The position numbers were made by a program, and so were the translations under genes. A stretch of DNA of 64,000 nucleotides, from the NCBI GenBank assembly GCA_017557635.1, contig JAFYYH010000022.1, forward strand, positions 62,001-126,000. The letters are read 5' to 3'. Under the pieces are notes generated by a model. The model was not told where the DNA came from. It did not search any database and saw only the letters and a list, made by a program, of their open reading frames with translations. Below are positions 20,713-29,999 of this stretch, in pieces (the first letter of the stretch is position 1; the number at the start of each line of letters is the position of its first letter). The stretch is from Bacteroidaceae bacterium. GTDB taxonomy: Bacteria; Bacteroidota; Bacteroidia; Bacteroidales; Bacteroidaceae.

Positions 20713-20754
20713 CCGCATCGAAAGAAGACTACGTAAACACTAAAATAACCAATT

Positions 20755-21954
20755 ATGAAACTTAAATCCTTCATTCTGACCGCCGTCATGACGGCATTCG
20801 TTTTGACACCCGCCAACGCAGGCAAGCATTGGGTAGCAACATGGGCAACAGCCGAGCAGGTTGTAGAACCGCATAACTGCCCCCCTGCCCCCGGTCTGCA
20901 GAACAACTCAATCCGTCAGATAGTCCAGACATCCATCAGCGGTAAGGAGGTCAGAGTAAAGTTCTCAAATGAATTCAGCCAGGGTCCTGTAACCATCAAC
21001 GCTGCAGAGATTGCACATGCAGCCACAGCAGGCGCCAGCAGCGACATCGTAGCCGGAACAGAGGTATCACTCACATTCAACGGCAGCAAGTCAGTAACAA
21101 TCCAGCCGGGTCAGCTTGTAACATCAGATCCCGTCAAGTTCCCCATGGCAAACCGTCAGAATGTGGCCATCACAATGCATCTGGGCGAGGCTTCATCAAC
21201 CAGCGTAACCGGTCACCCCGGTTCACGTACCGACTCATATCTCATTGAAGGTCAGGGTTCAGACTTTACAAACGCAGTCAAGACCGCTCACTGGTACATC
21301 ATCAACGCCATTGAGATCAAGGCCGAGAAGAAAGCCCGCGCAATCGTCGTTCTGGGCAACTCCATCACCGATGGCCGCGGATCAACCACCAACGAGCAGA
21401 ACCGCTGGACCGATAACCTGTCACGCCGTCTGCTTGCCAATAAGAAAACCAGCCGCGTATCAGTCCTTAACATGGGTCTGGGTGGCAACTGCGTACTCCA
21501 GGGCGGCCTTGGACCGACCGGTAAGAGCCGTTATCCGCGTGACCTCTTCCAGCAGGAGGGCGTCAAGTACATCATCCTCTTTGAGGGTGTGAATGACCTT
21601 GGCGGACGCGGTGATGCCACAGCAAAGGCAACTCAGATTGAGGAGGTTTACAAGCAGATCATTGCCGAGGCTCACGAGCGCGGAATCAAAGTTTACGGTG
21701 CTCCTGTAATGCAGTTCAAGGGTAACAACTACTATAGCGAGAACCACGAGGCAGGCCGTCAGCAGCTCAACCAGTGGATCCGTACAAGCGGTTACTTTGA
21801 CGGAGTCATCGACTTTGATGCCGCCATGGGTAACCCCGAAGATCCCGCACAGCTCAATCCCAAGTACCTCTTCGAGAACGACTACCTCCACCCCAATGCC
21901 GAGGGATACGTGCAGATGGGAAACTGCATCGACCTCAACCTCTTCGAGAAGTAA
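20755..21954 (+). CDS. Secreted SGNH/GDSL-type esterase
   Basis: 399 residues with a signal peptide ending at ANAG. An N-terminal beta-sandwich (about 25-190) precedes the SGNH fold. Block I is VVLGNSITDG with nucleophile S203, block II GLGGNC, block III FEGVNDLG, and block V DYLHPNAEGY with the Asp/His pair. Such two-domain enzymes include rhamnogalacturonan and acetyl-xylan esterases, so deacetylation of a plant polysaccharide is likely but unproven. It is divergent from the HTCS. A 44-bp tandem REP array begins at its stop codon. Confidence 0.88.
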   Translation: MKLKSFILTAVMTAFVLTPANAGKHWVATWATAEQVVEPHNCPPAPGLQNNSIRQIVQTSISGKEVRVKFSNEFSQGPVTINAAEIAHAATAGASSDIVAGTEVSLTFNGSKSVTIQPGQLVTSDPVKFPMANRQNVAITMHLGEASSTSVTGHPGSRTDSYLIEGQGSDFTNAVKTAHWYIINAIEIKAEKKARAIVVLGNSITDGRGSTTNEQNRWTDNLSRRLLANKKTSRVSVLNMGLGGNCVLQGGLGPTGKSRYPRDLFQQEGVKYIILFEGVNDLGGRGDATAKATQIEEVYKQIIAEAHERGIKVYGAPVMQFKGNNYYSENHEAGRQQLNQWIRTSGYFDGVIDFDAAMGNPEDPAQLNPKYLFENDYLHPNAEGYVQMGNCIDLNLFEK

Positions 21955-22118
21955 GCCATTGGGGACGGTTCTCTTTGGCACTATTTTATGACACTTAAGC
22001 CATTGGGGACGGTTCTCTTTGGCACTATTTTATGACACTTGGGGACGGATCTCTATTGGCAGGGAAATAATGCCAAAGAGAAGGTTTAGCTCGACGAAGT
22101 CAACCGTCCCCAAGTGGC
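21953..22118. repeat. Array of four REP-like copies, with 44-bp tandem duplication and one interrupted copy
   Basis: Two near-identical 44-bp units (starting 21953 and 21997) contain GCCATTGGGGACGGTTCTC followed by ACTATTTTATGACACTT. A third, degenerate plus copy lies at 22040-22060 (GGGGACGGATCTCTATTGG). A minus-orientation copy starts at 22072 but is split: CCAAAGAGAA and AACCGTCCCC are separated by about 20 extra bases. No terminator other than these palindromes is seen between the esterase and CotH genes. Confidence 0.8.
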
Positions 22119-22167
22119 TTACGCTCACCTGGGAACTTTTGTACAACCATTTAACTTTCTGCTATTC

Positions 22168-22199
22168 TAACGCTATTTAAATTGAAAAAAACAGCGTTA
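22168..22199 (+). promoter_or_regulatory. Hairpin reaching the CotH start codon
   Basis: TAACGCT (22168-22174) can pair with AGCGTTA (22193-22199), whose last base is the A of the ATG. The loop is an A-rich 18-nt stretch that would include any ribosome-binding region. This may modulate initiation, but a 7-bp stem can also be chance. Confidence 0.3.
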
Positions 22200-23899
22200 T
22201 GAAAGCAAGAAAAATATTTCCATTACTTGTACTATTATCTTCAAGTTGTTTTGCGCAGTTCCCAGGTGGCGGATTCGGAGGTGGTTTTCCGGGTGGTTTT
22301 GGGGGTAGATTTCCTTTTGATCCTCAGGAGGAGGGCGGTCAGATGCCGGGATTTCCTGGCGGTGGCGGCTTTGGCGGCGGATTCGGCGGCGGTTTTATGA
22401 TGGGAACGGAGTATGATCCTACTAGTAGTCGTAATGATGTGGATTTTACTTCTTCAGACCTGCCTATCGTAATCATCCAGACCGAGAACAAGACACTTAC
22501 CAACCGTGAAAAGACAGGTGCCACGATGAAAGTCATCGACAACGGCAAAAAGCGCAATAAAGTGACTGATCCCGCCAACGGATATGACGGGAACATCAAG
22601 ATCAAGCTTCGCGGAAATTCATCGTTATTCTTTGACCAGAAGCGTTTTACGTTCGAGACCGTAACCCCCGAGGGCAAGGCAAACAACGTAGAACTCCTAG
22701 GCATGCCGGCCGATAACGACTGGGTGCTGCTGGCCCCCTACAACGACATCTCCATGATGCGTGACGTCTTTGCCTTCGACATGTGGAACAACATGGGCCA
22801 CTGGGCACCCCGCACACGCTACTGCGAGGTCGTCATGAACGGCAAGTACATCGGCGTCTATATACTCTGCGAAAAAATCAAACGCGCTGAGAACCGCATC
22901 AACATCTCCAAACTCAAAAAGACCGATATTGAAGGCCTAGACCTGACCGGCGGCTACATCGTACGCATCGATCCGCCTGATGAAGGTGAGAAATCCTTCC
23001 AGTCCGAAGTTCCCGGCCTTATCTCAAACGGCGGATTCGGAGGCTTCGGCGGCGGTATGGGCGGCTTTGGAGGCGGCATGGGCGGTTTCGGAGGAGGCCG
23101 GGCCACAGTAACCTGGAGTTACTTCTACCCCAAGTCCGATAAGCTCACACCCGAGCAGGAAAAATACATCAGCGATTACATCAAAACCACCGAGAAGGTC
23201 ATTCAGAGCGATAATTTCGCTGATCCCAAGGAGGGTTACGCCAAATACATCGACGTAGAGTCATTCGTGGATTACCTTATCCATACCGAACTGAGCCTCA
23301 ACGCCGACGGTCTGAAGCGCAGCACCTACTTCTATAAGGAGAAGCAGAACGCTGACGGCACAGGCGGCAAACTCCACGCAGGAACCGTCTGGGACTACAA
23401 TCTGGCATACGGCAACTGCAACTTTGCAAACGCCAACAACCTGGAGGCCTGGGTATATAACGGCAGTGAGACCAACCCCACCCCCGCAATGTGGAAACGC
23501 CTCATGGAGGATCCCGCATTCGTGGCAAAGGTCAAGGCCCGCTGGCAGGAACTGCGCAAGGGTTACCTGAGCGACGCAAATATCGACAAGTTCATCGATG
23601 AGCATGCAGCCGTCCTCAAGGAGGCTCAGGCCCGTCAGTACGCCAAATATCCTGACCTGCTGGTTCCCAAATCCAACAATCAGCAGAACGGCCAGCGCGG
23701 CGGTGGATTCGGAGGCGGATTCGGTGGCGGCTTTGGCGGAGGATTCCCCGGCGGAGGCGGCTTTGGAGGCGGTTTCGGCGGCGGAAACGCAGCCGGTATG
23801 TTCTCGGCCTACTCGGTAGCCAGTTACGATGAAGAGATCACTGTTATCAAAAAGTGGTTCCACGACCGCATAGCATTCCTCGATAAGAATTGGAAGTGA
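22199..23899 (+). CDS. Secreted CotH-like protein with three Gly/Phe-rich segments
   Basis: CotH proteins are atypical kinases first described in spore coats; bacterial homologues are often cell-surface proteins. The signal peptide ends at CFAQ. Recognisable core elements are IKLRGNSS, DWVLLAPYNDISMMRDV and VMNGKYIGVYILCEKI, followed by a YIVRID strand and WDYNLAYGN, which holds the probable metal-binding Asp. Low-complexity GGGF/GGFGG runs occur at about residues 21-67, 278-300 (inside the core) and 500-533. The family usually lacks these. The next Gly-rich gene begins 56 bases later. Confidence 0.85.
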   Translation: MKARKIFPLLVLLSSSCFAQFPGGGFGGGFPGGFGGRFPFDPQEEGGQMPGFPGGGGFGGGFGGGFMMGTEYDPTSSRNDVDFTSSDLPIVIIQTENKTLTNREKTGATMKVIDNGKKRNKVTDPANGYDGNIKIKLRGNSSLFFDQKRFTFETVTPEGKANNVELLGMPADNDWVLLAPYNDISMMRDVFAFDMWNNMGHWAPRTRYCEVVMNGKYIGVYILCEKIKRAENRINISKLKKTDIEGLDLTGGYIVRIDPPDEGEKSFQSEVPGLISNGGFGGFGGGMGGFGGGMGGFGGGRATVTWSYFYPKSDKLTPEQEKYISDYIKTTEKVIQSDNFADPKEGYAKYIDVESFVDYLIHTELSLNADGLKRSTYFYKEKQNADGTGGKLHAGTVWDYNLAYGNCNFANANNLEAWVYNGSETNPTPAMWKRLMEDPAFVAKVKARWQELRKGYLSDANIDKFIDEHAAVLKEAQARQYAKYPDLLVPKSNNQQNGQRGGGFGGGFGGGFGGGFPGGGGFGGGFGGGNAAGMFSAYSVASYDEEITVIKKWFHDRIAFLDKNWK

Positions 23900-23955
23900 T
23901 TAAACCTTTTGCGCTTTTTCCGGTCAAAGAAATGATCCTTTGATTTACAACCGTT

Positions 23956-24690
23956 ATGCGCATCAAGAAATTCCTCTCACTGATAATTGTCGCAATGCTC
24001 TCAATCACTGCTGTGGCACAGCCTGGCGGCGGTGGCGGCGGCTTTGGAGGTGGCGGCGGCTTCGGCGGCAGTATGGGCGGCGGAGGCGGAATGCGCGGTG
24101 GCGGAGGTGGCTTCCAGGGCGGAGGCGGCCAACGCGGCGGCGGAGGTTTCCAAGGCGGTGGCGGTGCCCGTGGCGGTTGGGGCGGATTTGCAACCATCAA
24201 TGACAGCACCGAGATTGAAAGATTCAGCGGCAGCCTCACATTCGTTGAGGGCCGAGGCGCAGGCAATGCCATCCGTGAAGATGACCTCAAGCAACTCCTG
24301 GATTCCATTCAGTTCCAGAGATATGAGGTTGCCAACCGCAAGTTCATCAAGGGCGACAACAAGGAAAGCATCGGCGTAATGTGCGGAATACCCACCGCAA
24401 TCCTCACGCTGATTGCCGTAACCCACTACAGTTCCGATGATCCTGAACTGTCGAGGAAACTCTACATAATATCAGGCGCATTGGCCGTACCCACAATAAC
24501 CTTCTACACGTGGGGCCGACTCCAGAAAGGCAAAGCAAAACGTACTCTGGAGAATATAGCCGATGAATACAACAAAGAACTGCCATTCAAAAAGGCAGCC
24601 AAACTCCTTCAGTTTGAGTTTGAACCCACGGTCTTTCTAGACAAGCAAAACAATACTTCATTCGGAGCGTCAGTCAATCTAACCTTCTGA
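23956..24690 (+). CDS. Gly-rich exported protein with two hydrophobic helices, unknown function
   Basis: 244 residues. The signal peptide MRIKKFLSLIIVAMLSITAV ends before residues 22-75, which are almost entirely Gly with Phe, Gln and Arg (GGGGFGG, GGGFQGGGGQRGG). The remainder is a normal globular sequence with two hydrophobic stretches (VMCGIPTAILTLIAV and LYIISGALAVPTITFY) and an amphipathic C-terminus ending in FGASVNLTF, a pattern seen in many Bacteroidales envelope proteins. No domain name is offered. It probably shares a transcript with the CotH gene. Confidence 0.75.
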   Translation: MRIKKFLSLIIVAMLSITAVAQPGGGGGGFGGGGGFGGSMGGGGGMRGGGGGFQGGGGQRGGGGFQGGGGARGGWGGFATINDSTEIERFSGSLTFVEGRGAGNAIREDDLKQLLDSIQFQRYEVANRKFIKGDNKESIGVMCGIPTAILTLIAVTHYSSDDPELSRKLYIISGALAVPTITFYTWGRLQKGKAKRTLENIADEYNKELPFKKAAKLLQFEFEPTVFLDKQNNTSFGASVNLTF

Positions 24691-24703
24691 GTATCCGAAA
24701 AAA

Positions 24704-24731
24704 GAAAGGCGGGAATCAAATCCCGCCTTTC
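24704..24731. terminator. Bidirectional terminator between convergent genes
   Basis: Arms GAAAGGCGGGA and TCCCGCCTTTC with a 6-nt loop; A/T-runs on both sides. No REP copy is present here. Confidence 0.85.
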
Positions 24732-24738
24732 TTCATTA

Positions 24739-27288
24739 TTATTCTCTCACATATGGAGATTCCGGCATGAACAGGTAACTCTTTATGTAGCCGCCCGCAT
24801 CAATCACCACCTTCTCAAATACCGTACCCGGCTCAATGGGTCGGAATGTGATTGTATGCTCACCCTTGGCAGCCTTGCCCAGCTCTACGCGGTCATCCTT
24901 TACGCGTGTTGCAACTGTGGGATAGTATACTGAGTAGATGTTACGCTGATCCTCGTTCAGACGCTCGTTGAACACAACCTCAACCTCAGGACCGCCGTCC
25001 AGGCTTACCATGTAGCGGTGACCCTCCAGACGGTAGAATGTCAGTGTGGCGTTCACAGCGACAACTGCAGACAGATTCTCGACATCCTCGGTCAGGTTGA
25101 ACTTGTAAGTCATTGTAGCGCCGTCTGTAGGCTGGCTGTAAGGCATCAAAGCCACACCTGAGAGTGTACGGCCCATGTAAGGAATTGTAGTCCACTTTGC
25201 AGAACCTGCGTTAACAGCGGTCTGAGCGTAGAAGTGCTCTGCCTCCATAGCAACAACGCCGTTCTTCTCAGTGAATACATATCCGCCAACCTTGTCCCCT
25301 ACCTCAACGCGTGAAACTCTCGGCTGTGTATCGGCACGGAAATTATCGTTCCATGATGTGTAGCCGATGTGCTTCTGGATCATCATGCCGTTCCACTTGC
25401 CGCCGGCCATCTCCTTGTTATAATATGCGCAGAGCTCGGCGTCACGCTGGAAATCACGCTCGCAACGCTCAGCCCAGTAGTTTGCAGCGGGATCGTTGTT
25501 GCGTGCCAGTTTCTGGTTCATAGCCTGGCTGTAGTACATGTCGTAGATGTTGCCCATTGCCTGTACGGGGAACAGGATAATCTGCTGATATGCATCGCGA
25601 TACTCGGGTTTCAGACGCAGATACTGACGCAGTGCCTCAGCCTCCAGACGTGCGTAATCGTCGCAAACCTGCTCAAACTCACCGGTCTCAAGAGTGTAGT
25701 ACTGACGAGCGTCAAGCATCTCGGCACTTATGCGGCCGTTATACTTGCAGCACAGGTTCAGAATACGTGCAGCCTCCTTAGCCTCCTCCTCACCAAAGAA
25801 CTCAAGGCAGAAGTCATAAGTGTGATCCAGCAGGTTGTCAACAGTGAATGATGTGGGGTTCCATGCCATATCCAGGAACAGGGTTATAGGATATTCCATA
25901 GGCTTAAGGTCACCTACGTTGAGCACCCAGATCTTATCTACACCGTAATCATATGTAAGCTGCATCTGCTCCCAGAGGTGCTGTATCGGAGTGATGTTCA
26001 GCCACTTTGAGTTACGTGGAGCACCCACATAGTCAACGTGGTAGTACATACCCCAGCCGCCCTTGCGCTTACGCTCCTCGGCATTGGGAAGACGGCGTAT
26101 GTCGCCCCAGTTGTCATCGGACAGAAGGATGATTACATCGTCAGGCACGCGCAGGCCCTTGTTGTAATAGGTTTGAACCTCCTTGTAGAGTGCCCAAACC
26201 TGCGGACGCTTCTCGGCGGGCTTGCCGGTAACCTCCTTGATTATCTGGCGCTGGTCGGCGAACAGGCCCTCCAGCATCTTCATGTTGTCCTCATCGCTTC
26301 CGCGAAGCTCGGCGTCACCGTCACCGCGCATACCGATGGTAATCAGATCTTCGGTATCTTTGGCGCGCTCAATACCCTCACGGAAGAAACGCTTCAGCTC
26401 ATCCTTGTTCACATTGTAGTCCCACTGACCGCCGTAAGCCCTGGGATTGCGAGCCCATTCCTGATGGTTACGGGCCATCGGCTCATGGTGGCTTGTACCC
26501 ATGATCACACCCATCTCATTGGCAGTCTTTGAGTTCTCGGGATCATCGGCATAGAAAGCCCAGCCCCACATTGCGGGCCACATGAAGTTACCGCGCAGAC
26601 GCAGGATCAGTTCAAAGCAGCATGCATAGAACTCATGTCCGCCGCGCTGTGTTCCGAATGTATTCCTTACCCATGTTGTCAGACACGGATCCTCATCATT
26701 CAGGAAAATGCCGCGGTAGGTAACTGCAGGCTCACCTGCGGTATATGTACCCTTGACAAGAGATACATTATCCTTGTGCTCGATTGGAACATCGGCCCAA
26801 TAGTACCAGGGAGATACGCCAATCTGCTCGGACAACTCGTAAATACCGTAAATGGCACCGCGCATATCGCTACCGGCAATCACCAAAGCCTCATCGATGC
26901 CCTTCAACGGATTGCTTACAACAGTCATGATATACTTCTCACGCTTGCCCTGAAGTTCCTTCTTGTCAATCTTCTTGGCCTTGATAATCTGTGAGATATA
27001 CTTGCTGTCAATAGTACCCACAATCACGGGTTTACCCTGACCCGGCTCATAAACAATCTGAGCCTCCTGCCCTGCTACGGCCTTAAAATCCTTCTGCAGA
27101 GCCTTCAGAGCAATCTGAACACCGCTCTTGTCGGCCTCATCGGCCAGAATCTGAACCGGCTTACCGTTCTCAATGAGCGTGAACCTGTCGGCCGATAACT
27201 CATCAAATGAAATTCCCTTATTGTCAGCAGCAAATGCTGAAACAAAACCAAGCGCCACCGCGCCAAGGACCATTAATACTTTTCTCAT
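24739..27288 (-). CDS. Glycoside hydrolase family 115 (xylan alpha-1,2-glucuronidase)
   Basis: Removes (4-O-methyl)glucuronic acid from glucuronoxylan. 849 residues with signal peptide ending at SAFAAD. The N-terminal alpha/beta domain resembles the start of GH67/GH115 proteins. The central barrel carries typical segments: VTYRGIFLNDEDPCL, FYACCFELILRLRGNFMWPAMWG, GTSHHEPMARN, ITIGMRGDGD and ILLSDDNWGD. A C-terminal sandwich domain follows (about 690-849). It shares the envelope with GH43, GH3 and SGNH enzymes, fitting use of decorated xylan. Its own -7 box is upstream. Confidence 0.93.
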   Translation of the reverse strand: MRKVLMVLGAVALGFVSAFAADNKGISFDELSADRFTLIENGKPVQILADEADKSGVQIALKALQKDFKAVAGQEAQIVYEPGQGKPVIVGTIDSKYISQIIKAKKIDKKELQGKREKYIMTVVSNPLKGIDEALVIAGSDMRGAIYGIYELSEQIGVSPWYYWADVPIEHKDNVSLVKGTYTAGEPAVTYRGIFLNDEDPCLTTWVRNTFGTQRGGHEFYACCFELILRLRGNFMWPAMWGWAFYADDPENSKTANEMGVIMGTSHHEPMARNHQEWARNPRAYGGQWDYNVNKDELKRFFREGIERAKDTEDLITIGMRGDGDAELRGSDEDNMKMLEGLFADQRQIIKEVTGKPAEKRPQVWALYKEVQTYYNKGLRVPDDVIILLSDDNWGDIRRLPNAEERKRKGGWGMYYHVDYVGAPRNSKWLNITPIQHLWEQMQLTYDYGVDKIWVLNVGDLKPMEYPITLFLDMAWNPTSFTVDNLLDHTYDFCLEFFGEEEAKEAARILNLCCKYNGRISAEMLDARQYYTLETGEFEQVCDDYARLEAEALRQYLRLKPEYRDAYQQIILFPVQAMGNIYDMYYSQAMNQKLARNNDPAANYWAERCERDFQRDAELCAYYNKEMAGGKWNGMMIQKHIGYTSWNDNFRADTQPRVSRVEVGDKVGGYVFTEKNGVVAMEAEHFYAQTAVNAGSAKWTTIPYMGRTLSGVALMPYSQPTDGATMTYKFNLTEDVENLSAVVAVNATLTFYRLEGHRYMVSLDGGPEVEVVFNERLNEDQRNIYSVYYPTVATRVKDDRVELGKAAKGEHTITFRPIEPGTVFEKVVIDAGGYIKSYLFMPESPYVRE

Positions 27289-27322
27289 AATTATATTTGG
27301 TTGAATTGATTGCTATACGTTA

Positions 27323-27330
27323 CAAAGATA
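27323..27330 (-). promoter_or_regulatory. -7 box for the GH115 gene
   Basis: Minus strand TATCTTTG, 35 bases before the ATG. It lies only a few bases beyond the stop of the upstream M6 protease gene, so GH115 can be expressed independently. Confidence 0.6.
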
Positions 27331-27335
27331 ATCAT

Positions 27336-28817
27336 TTATCTTATCAGAATCACCCTGCCCTCGTGGATGTACAAGCCCTTTCCTGAAGGTGCTTCCAGTA
27401 ACTGGCGGCCGTCGATGGTGAACCATCCGCCGTCATTTGACGGGGATTCATTGACGGGAGCGATGCCGGTAAAGGTGTTCTGGAACTTGAACTGGGCCAT
27501 ACCCTTTATTACAGCCATCTCAGTCATCGGTTTGTTCATGAGCAGCGTGCTGTCCTTGTTCAGGTTGAAGAGTTCGGCTGCAGGGGTTGAGGTGTTGGTC
27601 AGGCTGTTGTTGCCGTTGTTGGGATACGCCCAGCCGCTCTGGTTTGTACCGGATACAGTCGGTTTGTTGTTTGCCGGGATAATCAGGTAATGCTGACCGT
27701 TTGAGGTATTGGGCTGACCGTATTTGAACACAGTCTCGTCATAATCAACATGGAATACCACAATGCCGCTGCCCGGAAGTTTCTCATCCCATCCGGCCTT
27801 CTGCCTGTTCTCAACCATGTAATACTCATCGGCCTTACCTTCATTGCGGATAATGTACGCTACGGGTTGGGTAATGAGTGAAGGCAGACCCATAACTGTC
27901 TGTGACCTATTGAGTTCAACGGGTGTCAGCCATCCCATGAAAGCACGCTCGAATGCTGAATAACCGCATGGACGGAAGCCGTTTCCGTTGTATAAACCGT
28001 TGTCCATAAGGTCCCATGAGCCCACATATTTGGTGGATCCTTCATAAAAATCAGGAAGGCCCAAGCAGTGGCTGAACTCGTGACACAGAGTTCCGAAAGA
28101 GCCGTAAGTGCCCCTGCCGTCCAACTCCTGAACGCAGCAGTGAGAATCAATAAGATAATCCTTACCACCGCTGCTCACGGTTATGGCAGAGCCCGAATTA
28201 TATTCGCTGAGCCACCACTGATGCGGCCATATGGTGTTGCTGCCGCCGCCGTCTGACTGGCCTTTGCCCGCATAGATAATGAGCAGCTGGTCAACATAAC
28301 CGTCGCCGTCCCAGTCATAAGGAGCCCAATCAGAAACCTTGCCGCCAATGACATTCAGAACGTCACGGACCAGATATTTTGAATTCTCATCACTTGTAAT
28401 TGTACTGCGATACTTAACCATGCTGTCCACCACAGCGTAATACAGGTCAAAGCTCAGGTCAAACTGCCCGTAACTCTGATCATAGAAATAGTCGTGCACG
28501 GAACCATAGAAAGAGTCCTCGCTTAAGTATCTGGTATTCAATATCCTGCCCCACTGGGACATAGTCTGGGCGCTGTCTCCCTTGAACGCCTGGTCCTTAA
28601 ACTCAGCCAAGACCACCAACTGATGGCGGTCACCTATGTAGGGATTGTTTCCCGTAGCCCTGTAAGTACCCGTTAAGGCCGATGCACGGCGCGCGGCATG
28701 CTTGGACAGGTCAATCTCAGAAAGCAGCGGACGGCAGCTTCTGGTGCGGTTAATCTCCTGGCCGATGGCCGGAAACACAATCATAAATGTCAGTACAAGC
28801 AAACTAATCCTTTTCAT
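27336..28817 (-). CDS. Secreted M6-family metalloprotease
   Basis: Zinc endopeptidase of the immune inhibitor A/M6 type. 493 residues with signal peptide. A propeptide-like region is followed by the catalytic domain with HEFSHCLGLPDFY (H246, E247, H250 and a downstream Asp), preceded by WPHQWWLSEY and followed by WDLMDNG, both usual in the family. The C-terminus IDGRQLLEAPSGKGLYIHEG matches a tail pattern common in Bacteroidales exported proteins and akin to sorting tails. The gene starts 12 bases after the UPF0280 gene, so it may be a late member of that operon, although no functional link is apparent. Confidence 0.9.
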   Translation of the reverse strand: MKRISLLVLTFMIVFPAIGQEINRTRSCRPLLSEIDLSKHAARRASALTGTYRATGNNPYIGDRHQLVVLAEFKDQAFKGDSAQTMSQWGRILNTRYLSEDSFYGSVHDYFYDQSYGQFDLSFDLYYAVVDSMVKYRSTITSDENSKYLVRDVLNVIGGKVSDWAPYDWDGDGYVDQLLIIYAGKGQSDGGGSNTIWPHQWWLSEYNSGSAITVSSGGKDYLIDSHCCVQELDGRGTYGSFGTLCHEFSHCLGLPDFYEGSTKYVGSWDLMDNGLYNGNGFRPCGYSAFERAFMGWLTPVELNRSQTVMGLPSLITQPVAYIIRNEGKADEYYMVENRQKAGWDEKLPGSGIVVFHVDYDETVFKYGQPNTSNGQHYLIIPANNKPTVSGTNQSGWAYPNNGNNSLTNTSTPAAELFNLNKDSTLLMNKPMTEMAVIKGMAQFKFQNTFTGIAPVNESPSNDGGWFTIDGRQLLEAPSGKGLYIHEGRVILIR

Positions 28818-28829
28818 ATCTGTCTGTTT

Positions 28830-29567
28830 TTATCTGAATAATCTAAGTTCAAACCGGCCTGTAATGGCCATGCGGTCATCCTTGACTGCTATTGCGCCAA
28901 GAATCTCGGGAATCTCCTGTATGCGGTCAATCACGGGCTGTAAATCATCTGTGGTCTTGATGCGGTTAGCCATTGCCGTAGCGTAACTGTCGGCCAGCAA
29001 AACGTCCCTGCACACAATCATCACGGCATCCGCGCGGCCCAGACTGAGTGACGGACCAACCGTACCGCTCGATGTGCAGATGCCCAGCGGAAAACTGGCT
29101 GCAGGTATGTGCAGACCTATCTTCTCGGATAGCGGAGACTGTCCCGCAAACACTGCTATATCCATGTCAGAGCCCGCTTTGGCGTATATGTCTCCCCCAT
29201 TCTCCACTATCACCTCGTTGGTTCCCAGGAACTCCGCAACCTTTAGGGCAACCGCCCCGGCCACCGCGCTCATCGGCCCTATTCCGGTCTTGTGGCTAAC
29301 GCGTGACATCTCTTTAAGTATCTCAGGAGCCTCCAGACCCGCATCGTAGGGCATCAGAGCGGCCTTGTATGCGGGATCCATAAGCAGGTATGCATCCATC
29401 GAGCGGCGCAGTTCCACCAGCATGGCGTATGCATCGGCCTCCATAGACGCAGAATAGGAACCGCGGTCGACCCCTATCCATAAATCCGACTCAAGGAATT
29501 TGACACAGAACCAGCGTCTCTCATCATCTGAGAAACGGCTACGGTAACTGCGTTCCCTGTACTCCAT
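28830..29567 (-). CDS. UPF0280 (COG2122) protein, probable sulfide-assimilation partner
   Basis: 245 residues without signal peptide. It belongs to the UPF0280 family, distantly related to ApbE: RRWFCVKFLESDLWIGVD at the start, then GPMSAVAGAVALKVAEFL and VENGGDIYAKA, GICTSSGTVGPSLSLG and DSYATAMANRI. A homologue in Methanosarcina acetivorans (MA1715) is reported to help sulfide assimilation. Here it sits 10 bases after the NIL-ferredoxin gene, in the same module as DUF39, which supports a joint role in homocysteine formation. The biochemical role is still uncertain. Confidence 0.88.
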   Translation of the reverse strand: MEYRERSYRSRFSDDERRWFCVKFLESDLWIGVDRGSYSASMEADAYAMLVELRRSMDAYLLMDPAYKAALMPYDAGLEAPEILKEMSRVSHKTGIGPMSAVAGAVALKVAEFLGTNEVIVENGGDIYAKAGSDMDIAVFAGQSPLSEKIGLHIPAASFPLGICTSSGTVGPSLSLGRADAVMIVCRDVLLADSYATAMANRIKTTDDLQPVIDRIQEIPEILGAIAVKDDRMAITGRFELRLFR

Positions 29568-29577
29568 AGCACAAAGG

Positions 29578-29988
29578 CTAATCGGCGAACTCTATCTTGA
29601 AAAGCTTTAAAGGACAAGCAGTTATGCACAGTTTGCACACAACGCACTTGTCGGGCTGGAAGCGTAACTTCCAGTCGGGAGCACCTATTGAAAGGGCACC
29701 AGAGGGACAGGCCGATGTACATGCGCCGCAACTCACGCACTTTGAATCGTCAAAACTGATCTTCTTCTCCAGCGGGCTTACATCCACACCGCTTTTCTGC
29801 ATGAAATCAATAGCCTGAGCAATATGGTCGGAGTCCGAATCCAGTTCCAGAACCAGCTTTCCGCGACGTCCGCCGTCAATGTCAGCCTTAATGATGCTGA
29901 CCATTATATCGTACTTCTTAATCAGCTCATAGATAAGCGGGCGGCTGGCCTCGCCATCAGGGAATGATATAACTACTTTCTTTGTCAT
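29578..29988 (-). CDS. NIL-domain 4Fe-4S ferredoxin
   Basis: 136 residues. The N-terminal NIL domain (about 1-75: VVISFPDGEASRPLIYELIK ...) is the ACT-like fold also found in methionine ABC transporter ATPases. Two [4Fe-4S] motifs follow: CVSCGACTSACPSGAL and CVVCKLCITACPLKL. The combination matches the ferredoxin partner (MA1822 type) of the DUF39 homocysteine-forming protein. Presumably it donates electrons or carries sulfur in that reaction. The gap to DUF39 is 11 bases. Confidence 0.93.
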   Translation of the reverse strand: MTKKVVISFPDGEASRPLIYELIKKYDIMVSIIKADIDGGRRGKLVLELDSDSDHIAQAIDFMQKSGVDVSPLEKKISFDDSKCVSCGACTSACPSGALSIGAPDWKLRFQPDKCVVCKLCITACPLKLFKIEFAD

Positions 29989-29999
29989 AATTAGCTGAT

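Noticed and set aside
23261-23863. 200-codon minus-strand frame in the CotH-like gene
   Set aside because: Antisense shadow; its Ala/Ser richness is the complement of Gly-rich codons.
20561-24690. A complete polysaccharide utilisation locus with SusC/SusD
   Set aside because: No TonB-dependent transporter or SusD-like gene lies in the window, so HTCS, esterase and glycanases can only be called PUL-like.
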